From CAVVIO01 sp963748095 (GTDB lineage: Bacteria > Bacteroidota > Bacteroidia > Bacteroidales > UBA10428), in NCBI GenBank assembly GCA_963748095.1, contig CAVVIO010000101.1, positions 1 to 45,992 of the forward strand: DNA of 45,992 nt, read 5' to 3'. Made by a program: the position numbers and the translations under genes. This document shows positions 18,921 to 28,188 of the stretch, piece by piece (position 1 is the stretch's first letter; each line of letters starts with the position of its first letter). The notes under the pieces are model-generated. The model was not told the DNA's origin, did not search any database, and saw only the letters and a program-made list of their open reading frames with translations.

Positions 18921-20114
18921 ATGTCAGGAAGGACAATTGTAACATTACCGGGTGACGGAATAGGAAAAACAGTTCTCGAAGAAGCTGTCCGGGTACTGGA
19001 TGCCGCTGGTTTCAAAGCGGATTATATCGAGAGTGATATTGGCTGGGAATTCTGGAAAAATGAAGGTAATCCCCTCCCCGACCGTACTGTTCAGTTACTT
19101 GAAAAACACAAAATCGGTTTGTTTGGTGCCATAACGTCGAAACCGAAAGAAGAAGCTGCCAGCGAACTTTCTTCCGGAATGCAGGGAAAAGGCCTGGTAT
19201 ATTCAAGCCCTATTGTCGGGTTACGTCAGCATTTTAATCTGGATATTTGCATCCGGCCGTGCAAAACGTATAAGGGAAATCCGTTGAACTTTATCCGGCG
19301 GGGCAAAGGAGATGCAATAGAAGAACCGAAGGTGGATGTGGTAATTTTCAGGCAAAACACAGAAGGTTTATACGGTGGCGTGGAATGGAGTAATCCCGAC
19401 AAACAGGTACACGATGCCTTAATGACACATCCGAAGTTTGTAAAGAATTTCGGTTCAGTGCCACCGGAGGAATTGGCTGTTTCAACACGGATATTCACAA
19501 AAAAAGCCACCGAAAGGATCCTGAAAGCGGCTTTTTCCTATGCCGACAAGTATGGCTATAAATCGGTCACCGTATGTGAAAAGCCCAATGTAATCCGCGA
19601 AACATCGGGTATGATGTTCAGAATGGCCAAGGAGATCCGGGAAGCATTCCCACATATTGAACTCTGGAATACAAACATTGATGCCCAGATGATGTGGCTG
19701 ACAAAAAATCCCGAAGATTACGGGGTAATTGTAGCCGGAAACATGTTCGGAGATATTGTTTCGGACGGATTTGCCGGACTGATTGGCGGACTGGGGTTTG
19801 CCTGCAGTGCCAATATCGGGGAAGAAGTTGCCGTATTCGAACCCACCCATGGTTCTGCACCCAAGTATGCAGATTATAATGTCTCCATTGTTAACCCCAT
19901 TGCCATGATCGCTTCGGCATGTATGATGCTTGATTATATTGGAGAAAATGAAATGGCTTATATGATCAGGGATGCCATTGCAGAAGTAATAGCAGAAGGT
20001 AAAATAAGAACCTACGACATGATGAAGATGCAGGGAAAGCCCGATGTGATAAGTGAAGGTGCCGCTTCAACCCGGCAAATGGCCGATGCCATTATTCAAA
20101 AACTTAAAGATTAG
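18921..20114 (+). CDS. isocitrate/homoisocitrate dehydrogenase family protein
   Basis: 397 residues of the beta-decarboxylating dehydrogenase family. Visible blocks: TLPGDGIGKTVLEEA, FGAITSKPKEE, GLRQHFNLDICIRPCKTYKG (substrate Arg residues), IFRQNTEGLYGGVEW, NIDAQMMWL, GNMFGDIVSDGFAGLIGGLG (metal Asp residues) and EPTHGSAPKYADYN. The Lys-Tyr in APKYA matches the NADP-binding pair of E. coli isocitrate dehydrogenase, whereas NAD enzymes usually have Asp-Ile. The active-site loop (SSPIVGLRQHF) lacks the canonical serine-asparagine spacing of plain isocitrate dehydrogenase. In context it may act on homoisocitrate/2-oxoadipate; isocitrate cannot be excluded. Confidence 0.85.
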   Translation: MSGRTIVTLPGDGIGKTVLEEAVRVLDAAGFKADYIESDIGWEFWKNEGNPLPDRTVQLLEKHKIGLFGAITSKPKEEAASELSSGMQGKGLVYSSPIVGLRQHFNLDICIRPCKTYKGNPLNFIRRGKGDAIEEPKVDVVIFRQNTEGLYGGVEWSNPDKQVHDALMTHPKFVKNFGSVPPEELAVSTRIFTKKATERILKAAFSYADKYGYKSVTVCEKPNVIRETSGMMFRMAKEIREAFPHIELWNTNIDAQMMWLTKNPEDYGVIVAGNMFGDIVSDGFAGLIGGLGFACSANIGEEVAVFEPTHGSAPKYADYNVSIVNPIAMIASACMMLDYIGENEMAYMIRDAIAEVIAEGKIRTYDMMKMQGKPDVISEGAASTRQMADAIIQKLKD

Positions 20115-20118
20115 AAAC

Positions 20119-20664
20119 ATGGATGACATTCGATCGCTGTGGCCCGAACTTGACTGGATACAGGATAAAGAGCTGAGAGATAAAACCGCCGGTACCTGGC
20201 TGCTTGCCCTTGAAAGAAGTGTTTTATCTGCCGGTGATCTGCATCGTATTCCGTTTACTCTGCTGTGTGGTCCGGATCTTAAGGTCAGTTTTATGGACCA
20301 TAAAAGGGCTGTTGTACATATCGCACGGGAAAGCGGTCTTAAAATGAATGAATTCTTTAAAGATGAACTGCCTGTAAACATGGACGTGCTGATTGCAGGC
20401 GCTATCCTCTGCGATGTAGGCAAACTCCTGGAATATGAACTGGATAATGAAGGGAATGCCGTTCAGGGACAATACGGAAAATATCTGCGACACCCGTTTT
20501 CAGGAGTGTCCCTTGCCGAAGAATGCAGAGTTCCGGCCGAAGTTTGTCACATTATTGCCACGCATGCCGGCGAAGGCGATATGGTAAAAAGAACTACGGA
20601 AGCATATATCGTGCATCATGCCGATTTCATGACTTTTTTACCGTTTAAGAACAGATTAAAATAA
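20119..20664 (+). CDS. HD-domain protein of the lysine/2-oxoadipate cluster
   Basis: 181 residues starting at the ATG four bases after the dehydrogenase stop. HD-type metal residues can be seen in order: MDHKRAVVHIAR, AGAILCDVGKLLEYE, LRHPFSGVSLAEE, HIIATHAGEG and IVHHADFMTF. HD proteins hydrolyse phosphoesters or act as lyase-like metalloenzymes. It sits seven bases before the hydratase large subunit inside the operon, so it probably has a dedicated role in the pathway, for example repair or prosthetic-group chemistry, but the sequence does not say which. Confidence 0.75.
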   Translation: MDDIRSLWPELDWIQDKELRDKTAGTWLLALERSVLSAGDLHRIPFTLLCGPDLKVSFMDHKRAVVHIARESGLKMNEFFKDELPVNMDVLIAGAILCDVGKLLEYELDNEGNAVQGQYGKYLRHPFSGVSLAEECRVPAEVCHIIATHAGEGDMVKRTTEAYIVHHADFMTFLPFKNRLK

Positions 20665-20670
20665 CCGGTT

Positions 20671-21969
20671 ATGGGGGGAACGATCATTGAAAAGATACTG
20701 GCCGCACATTCCGGAAACGAAACGGTTACACCGGGAGAGATTGTAGATGTGAAAATTGATGTACGGCTGGCCCGTGATTTCGGGGGAGCCAACGTAGTGA
20801 AAAACCTGAAAGATAATCAACTGGTGCCCGATGACAATACAAAGACATTTTTTACATTCGATTGCAATCCTACCGGTTCCGACCAGAAATATGCAGCTAA
20901 CCAGCAAACCTGCAGGTTGTTTGCTCGAGATTATAACATCCCGGTTTATGATATCAACAGTGGCATCGGCACCCACCTTGCCATCGACAAAGGACTGGCT
21001 GTTCCGGGATCAACCCTGGTTTCGACCGATTCGCATGCAAACATTCTGGCTGCTATCGGAGCTTTTGGACAGGGCATGGGCGATCGTGATATTGCCGCGG
21101 TATGGTCGAGAGGATCTGTATGGTTCAAGGTTCCCGAATCCGTAAAGATCAGGGTTAACGGAAAGAGACCGGAAGGTATTCATGCAAAGGATATTATTCT
21201 GAACCTGCTTAAAGAATTCGGCGCCAACAGCCTGCTTGGCTATTCGGTGGAACTGGAGGGAAATGAAATAGAAAAATTATCCCTTGACGAACGCATTACC
21301 ATTTCTTCTATGGCAACTGAAATGGGCGCTATTGCTATTTTCATCCCTCCCTCAGGGGAAATTCTTGATTACTGCTCCGAGCGGTCGGGTAATGCCTGTG
21401 AAAAAGTTTTTGCCGACACGAGTGCCTCCTACGCAAAGATCTACGATTTCGATATGGAAAAATGTTTCCGGGCTGTTGCCCTTCCGGGGAAACCACACGA
21501 TGTAGTCCCAATTAAGGAAGTACAGGGAACCAAAATCGATTCCTCATTCATAGGAAGCTGTACCAACGGCCGTATGGAAGACCTGAGAGAGGCAGCACAT
21601 ATCTTAAGAGGAAAGAAAGTTGCCCCCGGTGTGGTATTGAAGATCGTTCCGTCTACCGATGAGATATGGAACCAATGTCTGGATGAAGGATTAATTAAAA
21701 TATTTAAGAATGCCGGTGCAATGGTGGGTAATGCCGGATGTGCAGGGTGCGCAGCGGGACAGATCGGGCAAAACGGGCCAGGGGAAAAGACAGTAAGCAC
21801 CGGCAACCGAAACTTCACAGGAAAACAGGGAAAAGGAGATGTCTACCTGGCATCTCCGGCGGTGGCTGCTGCCTCTGCAATTGCCGGACATATTACAGGT
21901 CCGGATTCCCTGCCTGCTTCACCTTCGGTATTTTCTACTCAAAAAGTGATGGATCGTAAAGATACCTGA
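20671..21969 (+). CDS. aconitase/LeuC-family hydratase large subunit (candidate homoaconitase)
   Basis: 432 residues, the typical LeuC/HacA length. The [4Fe-4S] cysteines are Cys297 (GSCTNG), Cys357 and Cys360 (GCAGC). Other blocks are TDSHANILAAIGAFGQGMGD, KDIILNLLKEFGANSLLGY, RITISSMATEMGAIA and STGNRNFTGKQG. It catalyses reversible dehydration/rehydration of a 2- or 3-hydroxy tricarboxylate with the small subunit encoded 37 bases downstream. Context suggests homocitrate or homoisocitrate. Confidence 0.88.
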   Translation: MGGTIIEKILAAHSGNETVTPGEIVDVKIDVRLARDFGGANVVKNLKDNQLVPDDNTKTFFTFDCNPTGSDQKYAANQQTCRLFARDYNIPVYDINSGIGTHLAIDKGLAVPGSTLVSTDSHANILAAIGAFGQGMGDRDIAAVWSRGSVWFKVPESVKIRVNGKRPEGIHAKDIILNLLKEFGANSLLGYSVELEGNEIEKLSLDERITISSMATEMGAIAIFIPPSGEILDYCSERSGNACEKVFADTSASYAKIYDFDMEKCFRAVALPGKPHDVVPIKEVQGTKIDSSFIGSCTNGRMEDLREAAHILRGKKVAPGVVLKIVPSTDEIWNQCLDEGLIKIFKNAGAMVGNAGCAGCAAGQIGQNGPGEKTVSTGNRNFTGKQGKGDVYLASPAVAAASAIAGHITGPDSLPASPSVFSTQKVMDRKDT

Positions 21970-22006
21970 TATTGGTAAATGCATTTATCCTTCCAAAGCA
22001 AAAACA

Positions 22007-22489
22007 ATGCTGGAGGGAAAAGTCTGGATAATTGACAAGGATAATATCGATACGGATATGATCTATCACAACCAACACCTGTCAGTAACCAATCCCGAAG
22101 AAATGGGACAATATACTTTTGGAAATCTGCAGGGATGGGAAGACTATGCTTCAAAATCGGAACCGGGTGATATTATTGTTACCGGTAAAAATTTCGGGGC
22201 CGGTAGTTCACGGCAACAGGCTGTCGATTGTTTCAAATCATTGAAAAACAAGGCTATCCTTGCCCATTCCTTTGGGGCAATTTATGAACGGAATGCCATC
22301 AATGCCGGTTTCCCTGTTTTAACCTATGATGATCTAAGCATACTCGAACTTCAACAACGGGATATGGTAAGGGTTGACCTGAAAACCGGAATAATAACTA
22401 ATTTGAGGAATGACAAATCAACAGGCATTAACGGGTTTTCACAGGTACAACTTGAAATCTATCAAAAGGGGGATCTTTTGAAATTATAA
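22007..22489 (+). CDS. aconitase/LeuD-family hydratase small subunit (candidate homoaconitase)
   Basis: 160 residues, LeuD-like swivel domain. GKVWIIDKDNIDTDMIYHNQ is the N-terminal block, KNFGAGSSRQQA the anion-binding loop, AIYERNAINAGFPVLTYD the conserved core. The specificity loop that reads YLRT or similar in LeuD/homoaconitase is replaced by HLSV here, so the substrate cannot be read from it. It forms the hydratase with the upstream large subunit. Confidence 0.87.
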   Translation: MLEGKVWIIDKDNIDTDMIYHNQHLSVTNPEEMGQYTFGNLQGWEDYASKSEPGDIIVTGKNFGAGSSRQQAVDCFKSLKNKAILAHSFGAIYERNAINAGFPVLTYDDLSILELQQRDMVRVDLKTGIITNLRNDKSTGINGFSQVQLEIYQKGDLLKL

Positions 22490-22510
22490 ATTCAGTAAAG
22501 GGATAATCAA

Positions 22511-24293
22511 ATGGCAGGTAAAACTTTTGCAGAAAAAATATTCGGAGCCGATGCGGGAACCATCGTATTTGCCCGTCCTGATATCATTCTGTCTCACGAT
22601 AACACGTCGAGTATTGAGAAAATTTTCAAACGGATGGGCGGAGATAAACTACATGATCCCGACAAGTTGCTCGTGGTGCTGGATCACAATGCCCCTCCTA
22701 CCACCAGCAAACTGGCAAATGATTACCAGCAGATTCGGAATTTTACCACCAGTCAAAAAGTCTCGCAATTCCATGATGTCGGCGACGGTATCTGCCACCA
22801 GTTGATGGCAGACTATGCCCGGCCCGGAATGATCGTGGTGGGAAGTGACAGCCATACCTGTACCGCCGGAGCATTTAATGCTTTTGCTGCCGGGATCGAT
22901 CGTACCGAAACAGCCGGCTTGTGGAAGAATGGAGAAACGTGGTTCAGGGTGCCTGAAAGTATTAAAATTATTCTTTCAGGAAAGCTGAAAGAAGGCGTAT
23001 ATGCAAAAGACATTGCCCTGTATATTATGGGAATGATCGGTTCGAGCGGCGCCGATTACATGTCCATTGAATATCACGGCGACGGAATAAAAACGCTTTC
23101 CATCGAAGACCGGATGACCATTGCCAACCTGGCTTCTGAAATGGGTGCCAAAAATGCGGTTTTCCCGCCGGATGAATTATTGAATGAATATCTGAAAGAG
23201 GATATTGAGGGAGTATGGGCGGATAATGATGCCCGCTATAAAAAACAGATCGAAATAAACCTGAATGAATCTGTTCCCGGTGGTGGCATGCCCGCATCAT
23301 GTGGATAATGTAAAAAGTGTGGACGAGGTAGCGGGACAAAATATTGATCAGGCCTTAATCGGAACCTGTACAAACGGAAGAATAGAAGATCTGAGGGTAG
23401 CAGCCGGAATTCTCAAAGGAAAAAAAGTAATACCCGGACTTCAGTTGCTGATCGCACCGGCTTCCCGGAAAATATACCTGCAGGCAATGAAAGAAGGACT
23501 TCTGGAGATATTTATAAAAGCAGGGGCTAACATCCTTTCCCCGTCGTGTGGACCATGTCTCGGAACCGGTCAGGGAATTCCTGCCGACGGCGCTGTTGTG
23601 ATTTCCACGGCAAACCGGAATTTCCTGGGACGTATGGGAAATAAAAATGCTTCGATCTATCTTGCATCTCCGGCTACTGTTGCCGCATCAGCCCTTAAAG
23701 GTGAAATTACGCCCTCATTAAAGAGTGGAGGGAAAAATAAGTTTCCCTACCTGAAACAACAGACCCCGACAGTGGAAATAGCCTCACAGGATAACCGCCG
23801 ACAAGGAAACGTATGGGATTATCACGATGCGGATAACCTGAATACCGACCAGATGTTTGCCGGGAGTCTTACGTATGAGATCAACAGCTCGGAACCTGAG
23901 AAAATAATCCCGCATCTGTTCAAAGGATTCGATAATAACTTTGCTCAAAAAATAGAAAAAGGAGATATCATCATTTGCGGTGAGAACTTTGGCTGTGGCA
24001 GTTCACGCGAACATCCGTCAGTCGGACTGGCTCATGCCGGAGTGAAAGCGGTAATTGTCAAATCGGTAGCGCGGATATTCTTTCGTTCGGCACTGAACCA
24101 GGGATTGCCGGTTATAATATCCCCCGAAGCAGTAAATTCTTATCAACCGGGAGACCCGGTTGAAGTGGATCTTAAACAAGGTAAAATAACCATCGGCAAT
24201 AGAGAATTTGAAATCCCCATTCTTCCCGAAAAACTAATGAACATATTGGAAAAAGGCGGGTTGGTAAGATGGATAGAAAGTATGAAACATTAA
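22511..24293 (+). CDS. fused aconitase-family hydratase, large plus small subunit (one frameshift)
   Basis: About 593 residues once the frame is joined. Residues 1-260 contain the LeuC-type N-half (VVLDHNAPPTTSKLAND, GSDSHTCTAGAFNAFAAG). The next segment has GTCTNGRIEDLR and SPSCGPCLGTGQ with the [4Fe-4S] cysteines, then the LeuD domain (NTDQMFAGSLTYEI, GENFGCGSSREH, FRSALNQGLPVI). One extra G at about 23278-23284 (CCCGGTGGTG) splits the gene; removing it restores NESVPVVACPHHVDNV. It is a second, distinct hydratase in the operon. In Thermus and yeast, one hydratase makes homoaconitate and another homoisocitrate, so two are expected for that interconversion. Confidence 0.85.
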
Positions 24294-24304
24294 ATATATA
24301 TAAA

Positions 24305-25852
24305 ATGATAAAGGATTTTGGCATACAGGAAGCATTAAAAGAGCTTGGAATAAACAAAGTAAATAACGGATCATGCACGGGCACCGTCTGGCAGGAAACA
24401 TCAGGCGATATATTAAATTCCGTTTCGCCGGTGGATGGAAAAGAGATAGCCGGCATAAAACAGGCCACACTGAAAGACTATCATACCGTGATTTCCACCG
24501 CAAAGGAAGCCTTTAAAAAATGGAGGACGATTCCTGCTCCCAAACGTGGTGAAATAGTACGCCAGATCGGCAATGAACTGAGGAAATATAAGGAACCGCT
24601 TGGCAAACTGGTATCGTATGAAATGGGAAAGATCTACCAGGAAGGACTGGGAGAAGTGCAGGAAATGATCGATATCTGCGATTTTGCCGTAGGACAATCG
24701 CGGCAGCTCTGGGGTTCTACAATGCATTCGGAACGACCACAGCACCGGATGTACGATCAGTATCATCCGCTGGGGATCGTTGGTGTAGTTTCGGCATTCA
24801 ATTTCCCCGTAGCCGTCTGGTCGTGGAATGCCATGATCGCACTGGTGTGTGGTGATGTGATTGTGTGGAAACCTTCCTCGAAAGTGCTGCTGTGCGCCGT
24901 TGCCATTCATAAAATTGTTTCAAACGTACTTAAAAAGAACGACGTTCCGGAAGGAGTGCTGAACCTGGTGGCAACAAGTTCCAGATACCTGGGAGATGAC
25001 CTGTTTGCCGATAAAAATATTCCGCTGATATCTTTCACCGGTTCTACCCGTGTTGGTAAAAAAGTAGGTGAACTGGTAGGCGCCCGTCTGGGGAAATCCA
25101 TTCTCGAACTGGGAGGCAATAATGCTGTTATTGTTACCAAAGATGCCGATATGGATATGGCACTGCGGGCAATAGTTTTCGGAGCTGTAGGTACCTGCGG
25201 ACAACGATGCACTTCTACCCGGAGAATTATTATACATGAATCCGTTTACGAAACATTCAAAGATAAACTGGTACGTGTATACAAAAACATCAAGATCGGC
25301 AATTCATTGGACCCTTCCATTCTGGTTGGCCCGATGATCGATAAGGGGGCCGTCGACGATTATACAAAAGCCATTGAACAGGTGAAAGCTGAAGGAGGAA
25401 AAATTATTTACGGTGGTTCCTTACTGGAAGGCAGCGACTATGGATCCGGTTGTTACGTGGTTCCCTGTCTGGCAGAGGTGGAAAATCACTATGAGATCGT
25501 TCAGGAAGAAACGTTTGCCCCGCTGCTGTACCTGATAAAATACAGCACCATTGAAGAAGCTATTGAAATACATAACGACGTACCGCAGGGATTGTCATCA
25601 TCCATGTTCTCCACCAATTTACTGGAAACCGAAAAGTTCCTGTCCCACGAAGGATCGGACTGTGGTATTGCCAATATCAATATCGGAACATCGGGAGCAG
25701 AAATAGGCGGTGCATTCGGCGGTGAAAAAGATACCGGCGGCGGACGCGAATCCGGTTCCGATGCATGGAAAGCATACATGCGCAGGCAGACCAATACGAT
25801 CAATTTCGGCAAAGACCTGCCACTGGCACAGGGGATCGAGTTTAATGTATAA
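24305..25852 (+). CDS. antiquitin-like aldehyde dehydrogenase (aminoadipate-semialdehyde dehydrogenase)
   Basis: 515 residues from the ATG at 24305. It has the ALDH catalytic Cys302 (GQRCTSTRR), the general base Glu268 (LELGGNN), and FTGSTRVGKKV. Family-specific features are the ALDH7 pattern (GTMHSERPQHRMYDQYHP-like segment, GAEIGGAFGGEKDTGGGRESGSDAW, TNTINFG), as in antiquitin/AmaB. It oxidises alpha-aminoadipate semialdehyde to alpha-aminoadipate with NAD(P), the step after lysine dehydrogenation or saccharopine cleavage. An upstream in-frame ATG at 24269 would overlap the previous gene and is less likely. The gene precedes the saccharopine dehydrogenase by 39 bases. Confidence 0.9.
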   Translation: MIKDFGIQEALKELGINKVNNGSCTGTVWQETSGDILNSVSPVDGKEIAGIKQATLKDYHTVISTAKEAFKKWRTIPAPKRGEIVRQIGNELRKYKEPLGKLVSYEMGKIYQEGLGEVQEMIDICDFAVGQSRQLWGSTMHSERPQHRMYDQYHPLGIVGVVSAFNFPVAVWSWNAMIALVCGDVIVWKPSSKVLLCAVAIHKIVSNVLKKNDVPEGVLNLVATSSRYLGDDLFADKNIPLISFTGSTRVGKKVGELVGARLGKSILELGGNNAVIVTKDADMDMALRAIVFGAVGTCGQRCTSTRRIIIHESVYETFKDKLVRVYKNIKIGNSLDPSILVGPMIDKGAVDDYTKAIEQVKAEGGKIIYGGSLLEGSDYGSGCYVVPCLAEVENHYEIVQEETFAPLLYLIKYSTIEEAIEIHNDVPQGLSSSMFSTNLLETEKFLSHEGSDCGIANINIGTSGAEIGGAFGGEKDTGGGRESGSDAWKAYMRRQTNTINFGKDLPLAQGIEFNV

Positions 25853-25891
25853 TCAACAGTTAAATAATCTCAGTTAAATAATATCAATCAC

Positions 25892-27267
25892 GTGAAACGA
25901 ATACTGATCATCGGATCGGGCCTGTCGAGCATATACCTTATCGAATACCTTGAAGAACAGGCAAAAAAATCAAGGTGGGAAATTACAGTGGCCGACCGGA
26001 ATATCCAGTCGGTAAAAGAAAAAACCGGCCCGGGAACCAGGGTAATGGAACTCGATATTTTTGATGAAGAGCAGCGGGACAATGCCATACAACAATTCCG
26101 ACCTGGTAATTTCCATGCTTCCCATGAAGTTTCATATTTATGTGGCTCAGTCGTGTCTGAAGTATTCAAAATCGCTGCTTACCGCTTCCTACGAGTCGGA
26201 TGAAATAAAAAAAATGCATGACGAAGCCGTTGCAAAAAACATCCTGTTCCTGAATGAAACGGGCCTCGATCCGGGGATTGACCACATGTCGGCCATGCAA
26301 CTGCTAGACCGGATCAAACAGGCCGGACATCAGTTGCTGGGATTTGAATCCTTTACCGGTGGACTGGTTGCTCCCGAATCCGATAATAATCCGTGGCATT
26401 ACAAATTTTCATGGAATCCGGAAAATGTTGTCAGGGCGGGACAAAAAGGGACTGCAAAGTTTATCCAGGAAGGAAAGATCAAATATATCCCGTATTACAG
26501 ACTGTTCCGGCGTACCGAAAAAATTGAGATTGATGGTTTGGGCAAGTTCGAAGGATATGCCAACCGCGATTCTATGAAATATATAGAGAAATACGGACTA
26601 CAGGGTATTCCCACTATTTATCGCGGAACATTGCGCAGGTCCGGATTTTCGAGGGCATGGAATGTATTTGTTCAGCTGGGAGCCACTGATGACAGTTATA
26701 TCATGGATAATTCAGAAAACATGACCTACAGGGAATTCATCAATTCGTTCCTGTATTACAGCGAGCATGACTCCGTTGAGTTGAAACTGTACCATTACAT
26801 GCATATCGACCAGGATTCAAGTATTGTTGAAAAACTTCACTGGCTGGGGATATTTGACAATACGCGCATCGGGATAAAAGATGCTACACCGGCACAGATA
26901 CTCGGACATATACTTGATAAGAAATGGAAACTGGAACCGGATGACAAGGACCTGGTGGTAATGTGGCATAAAATTACTTACAAGGAAAAAGAGAAAGATG
27001 TTCCCACCGTGCTCACTTCATCGCTGGGTGTAATAGGTGATAACGGTAAAAAAACGGCCATGGCCAAAACGGTGGGATTACCATCTGGGCATTGCAGCCA
27101 AATTAATTCTGAACGGACAGATCAATGTAAAAGGGGTTTGCATTCCAACCGTCAAAGAAATATACGATCCGGTACTGAAAGAACTGCGGGATTATGGGAT
27201 TTCTTTTGTGGAGAAGGAGATTAAAGAGTTAGTGGATTTTTATATTTCCTGTCCAGCTAACGTATGA
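25892..27267 (+). CDS. saccharopine dehydrogenase (glutamate-forming type), two frameshifts
   Basis: About 455 residues when joined. The N-terminal Rossmann motif is LIIGSGLSSIYLIEYL; the conserved core is DLVISMLPM, LNETGLDPGIDHMSAM, GFESFTGGLVAPESDNNPWHYKFSWNP, YANRDSMKYIEKYGL, and the C-terminus has AMAKTVGLP then LGIAAKLILNG and GVCIPTVKEIYDPVLKEL. Breaks lie at about 26090-26103 and at 27083-27087 (one extra T). It cleaves saccharopine to aminoadipate semialdehyde plus glutamate, or does the reverse. With the aldehyde dehydrogenase it forms the saccharopine branch of lysine breakdown. Confidence 0.87.
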
Positions 27268-27352
27268 ATATCCAGATTATTCAGCGGATATTTTACAATA
27301 TTACCACACTATTTTACAGCCAGGCTTTTTAAGGTGGAAACCCTCTCTTAAC

Positions 27353-27506
27353 CGTCATTGCGAGCGAAACGCAGTGAAGCGCGGCAATCTCCTTCTATTT
27401 AATGATATTTTACTAATTGGTCAAATTCATCCTGTTATAGCAGGAGATTACCTACGGTGAGCTCCGCTGCGCTCCGGTTGCTTCGTCGTTCCTCCTCGCA
27501 ATGACG
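27353..27506. repeat. 154-bp element with 12-bp perfect terminal inverted repeats (CGTCATTGCGAG)
   Basis: The ends CGTCATTGCGAG and CTCGCAATGACG are perfect inverted complements, and the next bases on both sides are related (AACGCAGTGAAGC against AACGACGAAGC). The interior holds short GC-rich hairpins (GGAGCTCAC and neighbours). It has no coding capacity, so it is a MITE-like or REP-like element. The same core motif is a known dispersed repeat in many bacteria. It sits between the saccharopine dehydrogenase and the barrel gene. Confidence 0.75.
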
Positions 27507-27537
27507 TATCAATTAAGCCTTAACTATCTTAAAATCA

Positions 27538-28188
27538 TCAAAACCTGTAAATAGCCCCAACAGAAATTGATCCCGTATTTACAATATTATCAAGTCCTGC
27601 CCCAAAACTGAATGAAGAAGTAACATCCTTGGTATTAGGACTTACATTAGTATCCTTTTGTGTTCTTAGACTATAACCAAAGTTGAGCAAATTTATATTT
27701 GCTTCAAGAGAAAAATGATCGCCGACATCATATGCCATTCCGGGAAAAATTCCCAGACTGAAAGTTGTTGTTTTAGGCCCGTTTACAGTTGTAGTTCCTG
27801 TTTTTGTTTTTTGTGATCCAAGCGATAAACCCAGATACCCCTGTCCAAAAATTGAAAATTTATCCATCTGCAAAACATAATAACGAATAAAAGGCGTAAG
27901 GCCTTTCGTACTTGAACTGGTTATAACTTCAGGCGTGCCGGGTGTTTTTGAACTGGATAAAGCTATTCCCAGCTGTGCTCCTACTGCAAACTGATCGTTC
28001 AAAAAATAACCCACCTTTGGGTAGAAACCAAAGGAATGTGTTTTGGTTTTGTCTGTTGAAGTAGAACCTGCCTCGTAACTTCCTCCCTGTGAAGAAAAAC
28101 TTAAGTTACCACCCACAAATAATTGTGCTTTTCCTGTTAACAGTGATAACATGAAAATACTTACTAAAACTAATATTGTTCTTTTCAT
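27538..28188 (-). CDS. outer-membrane beta-barrel protein
   Basis: 216 residues with a signal peptide (TILVLVSIFMLSLLTGKAQ). The rest is barrel-like: AQLFVGGNLSFSSQGGSYE, FGFYPKVGYFLNDQFAVGAQLG, GQGYLGLSLGSQ, SVGAIYRF, with a C-terminal Phe. This is the pattern of Bacteroidota OprF/OmpW-like outer-membrane proteins. It is divergent from the DUF1338 gene. Function unknown. Confidence 0.7.
   Translation of the reverse strand: MKRTILVLVSIFMLSLLTGKAQLFVGGNLSFSSQGGSYEAGSTSTDKTKTHSFGFYPKVGYFLNDQFAVGAQLGIALSSSKTPGTPEVITSSSTKGLTPFIRYYVLQMDKFSIFGQGYLGLSLGSQKTKTGTTTVNGPKTTTFSLGIFPGMAYDVGDHFSLEANINLLNFGYSLRTQKDTNVSPNTKDVTSSFSFGAGLDNIVNTGSISVGAIYRF

Noticed and set aside
16139..24293. Plain citrate lyase/TCA cluster
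   Set aside because: Not excluded, but flanking lysine-catabolic genes and two LeuCD-type hydratases make the 2-oxoadipate route the better reading.
14792..27267. Lysine biosynthesis by the aminoadipate pathway
   Set aside because: No homocitrate synthase and no LysW/LysX carrier genes, and a citrate-lyase complex is present, which points to breakdown.
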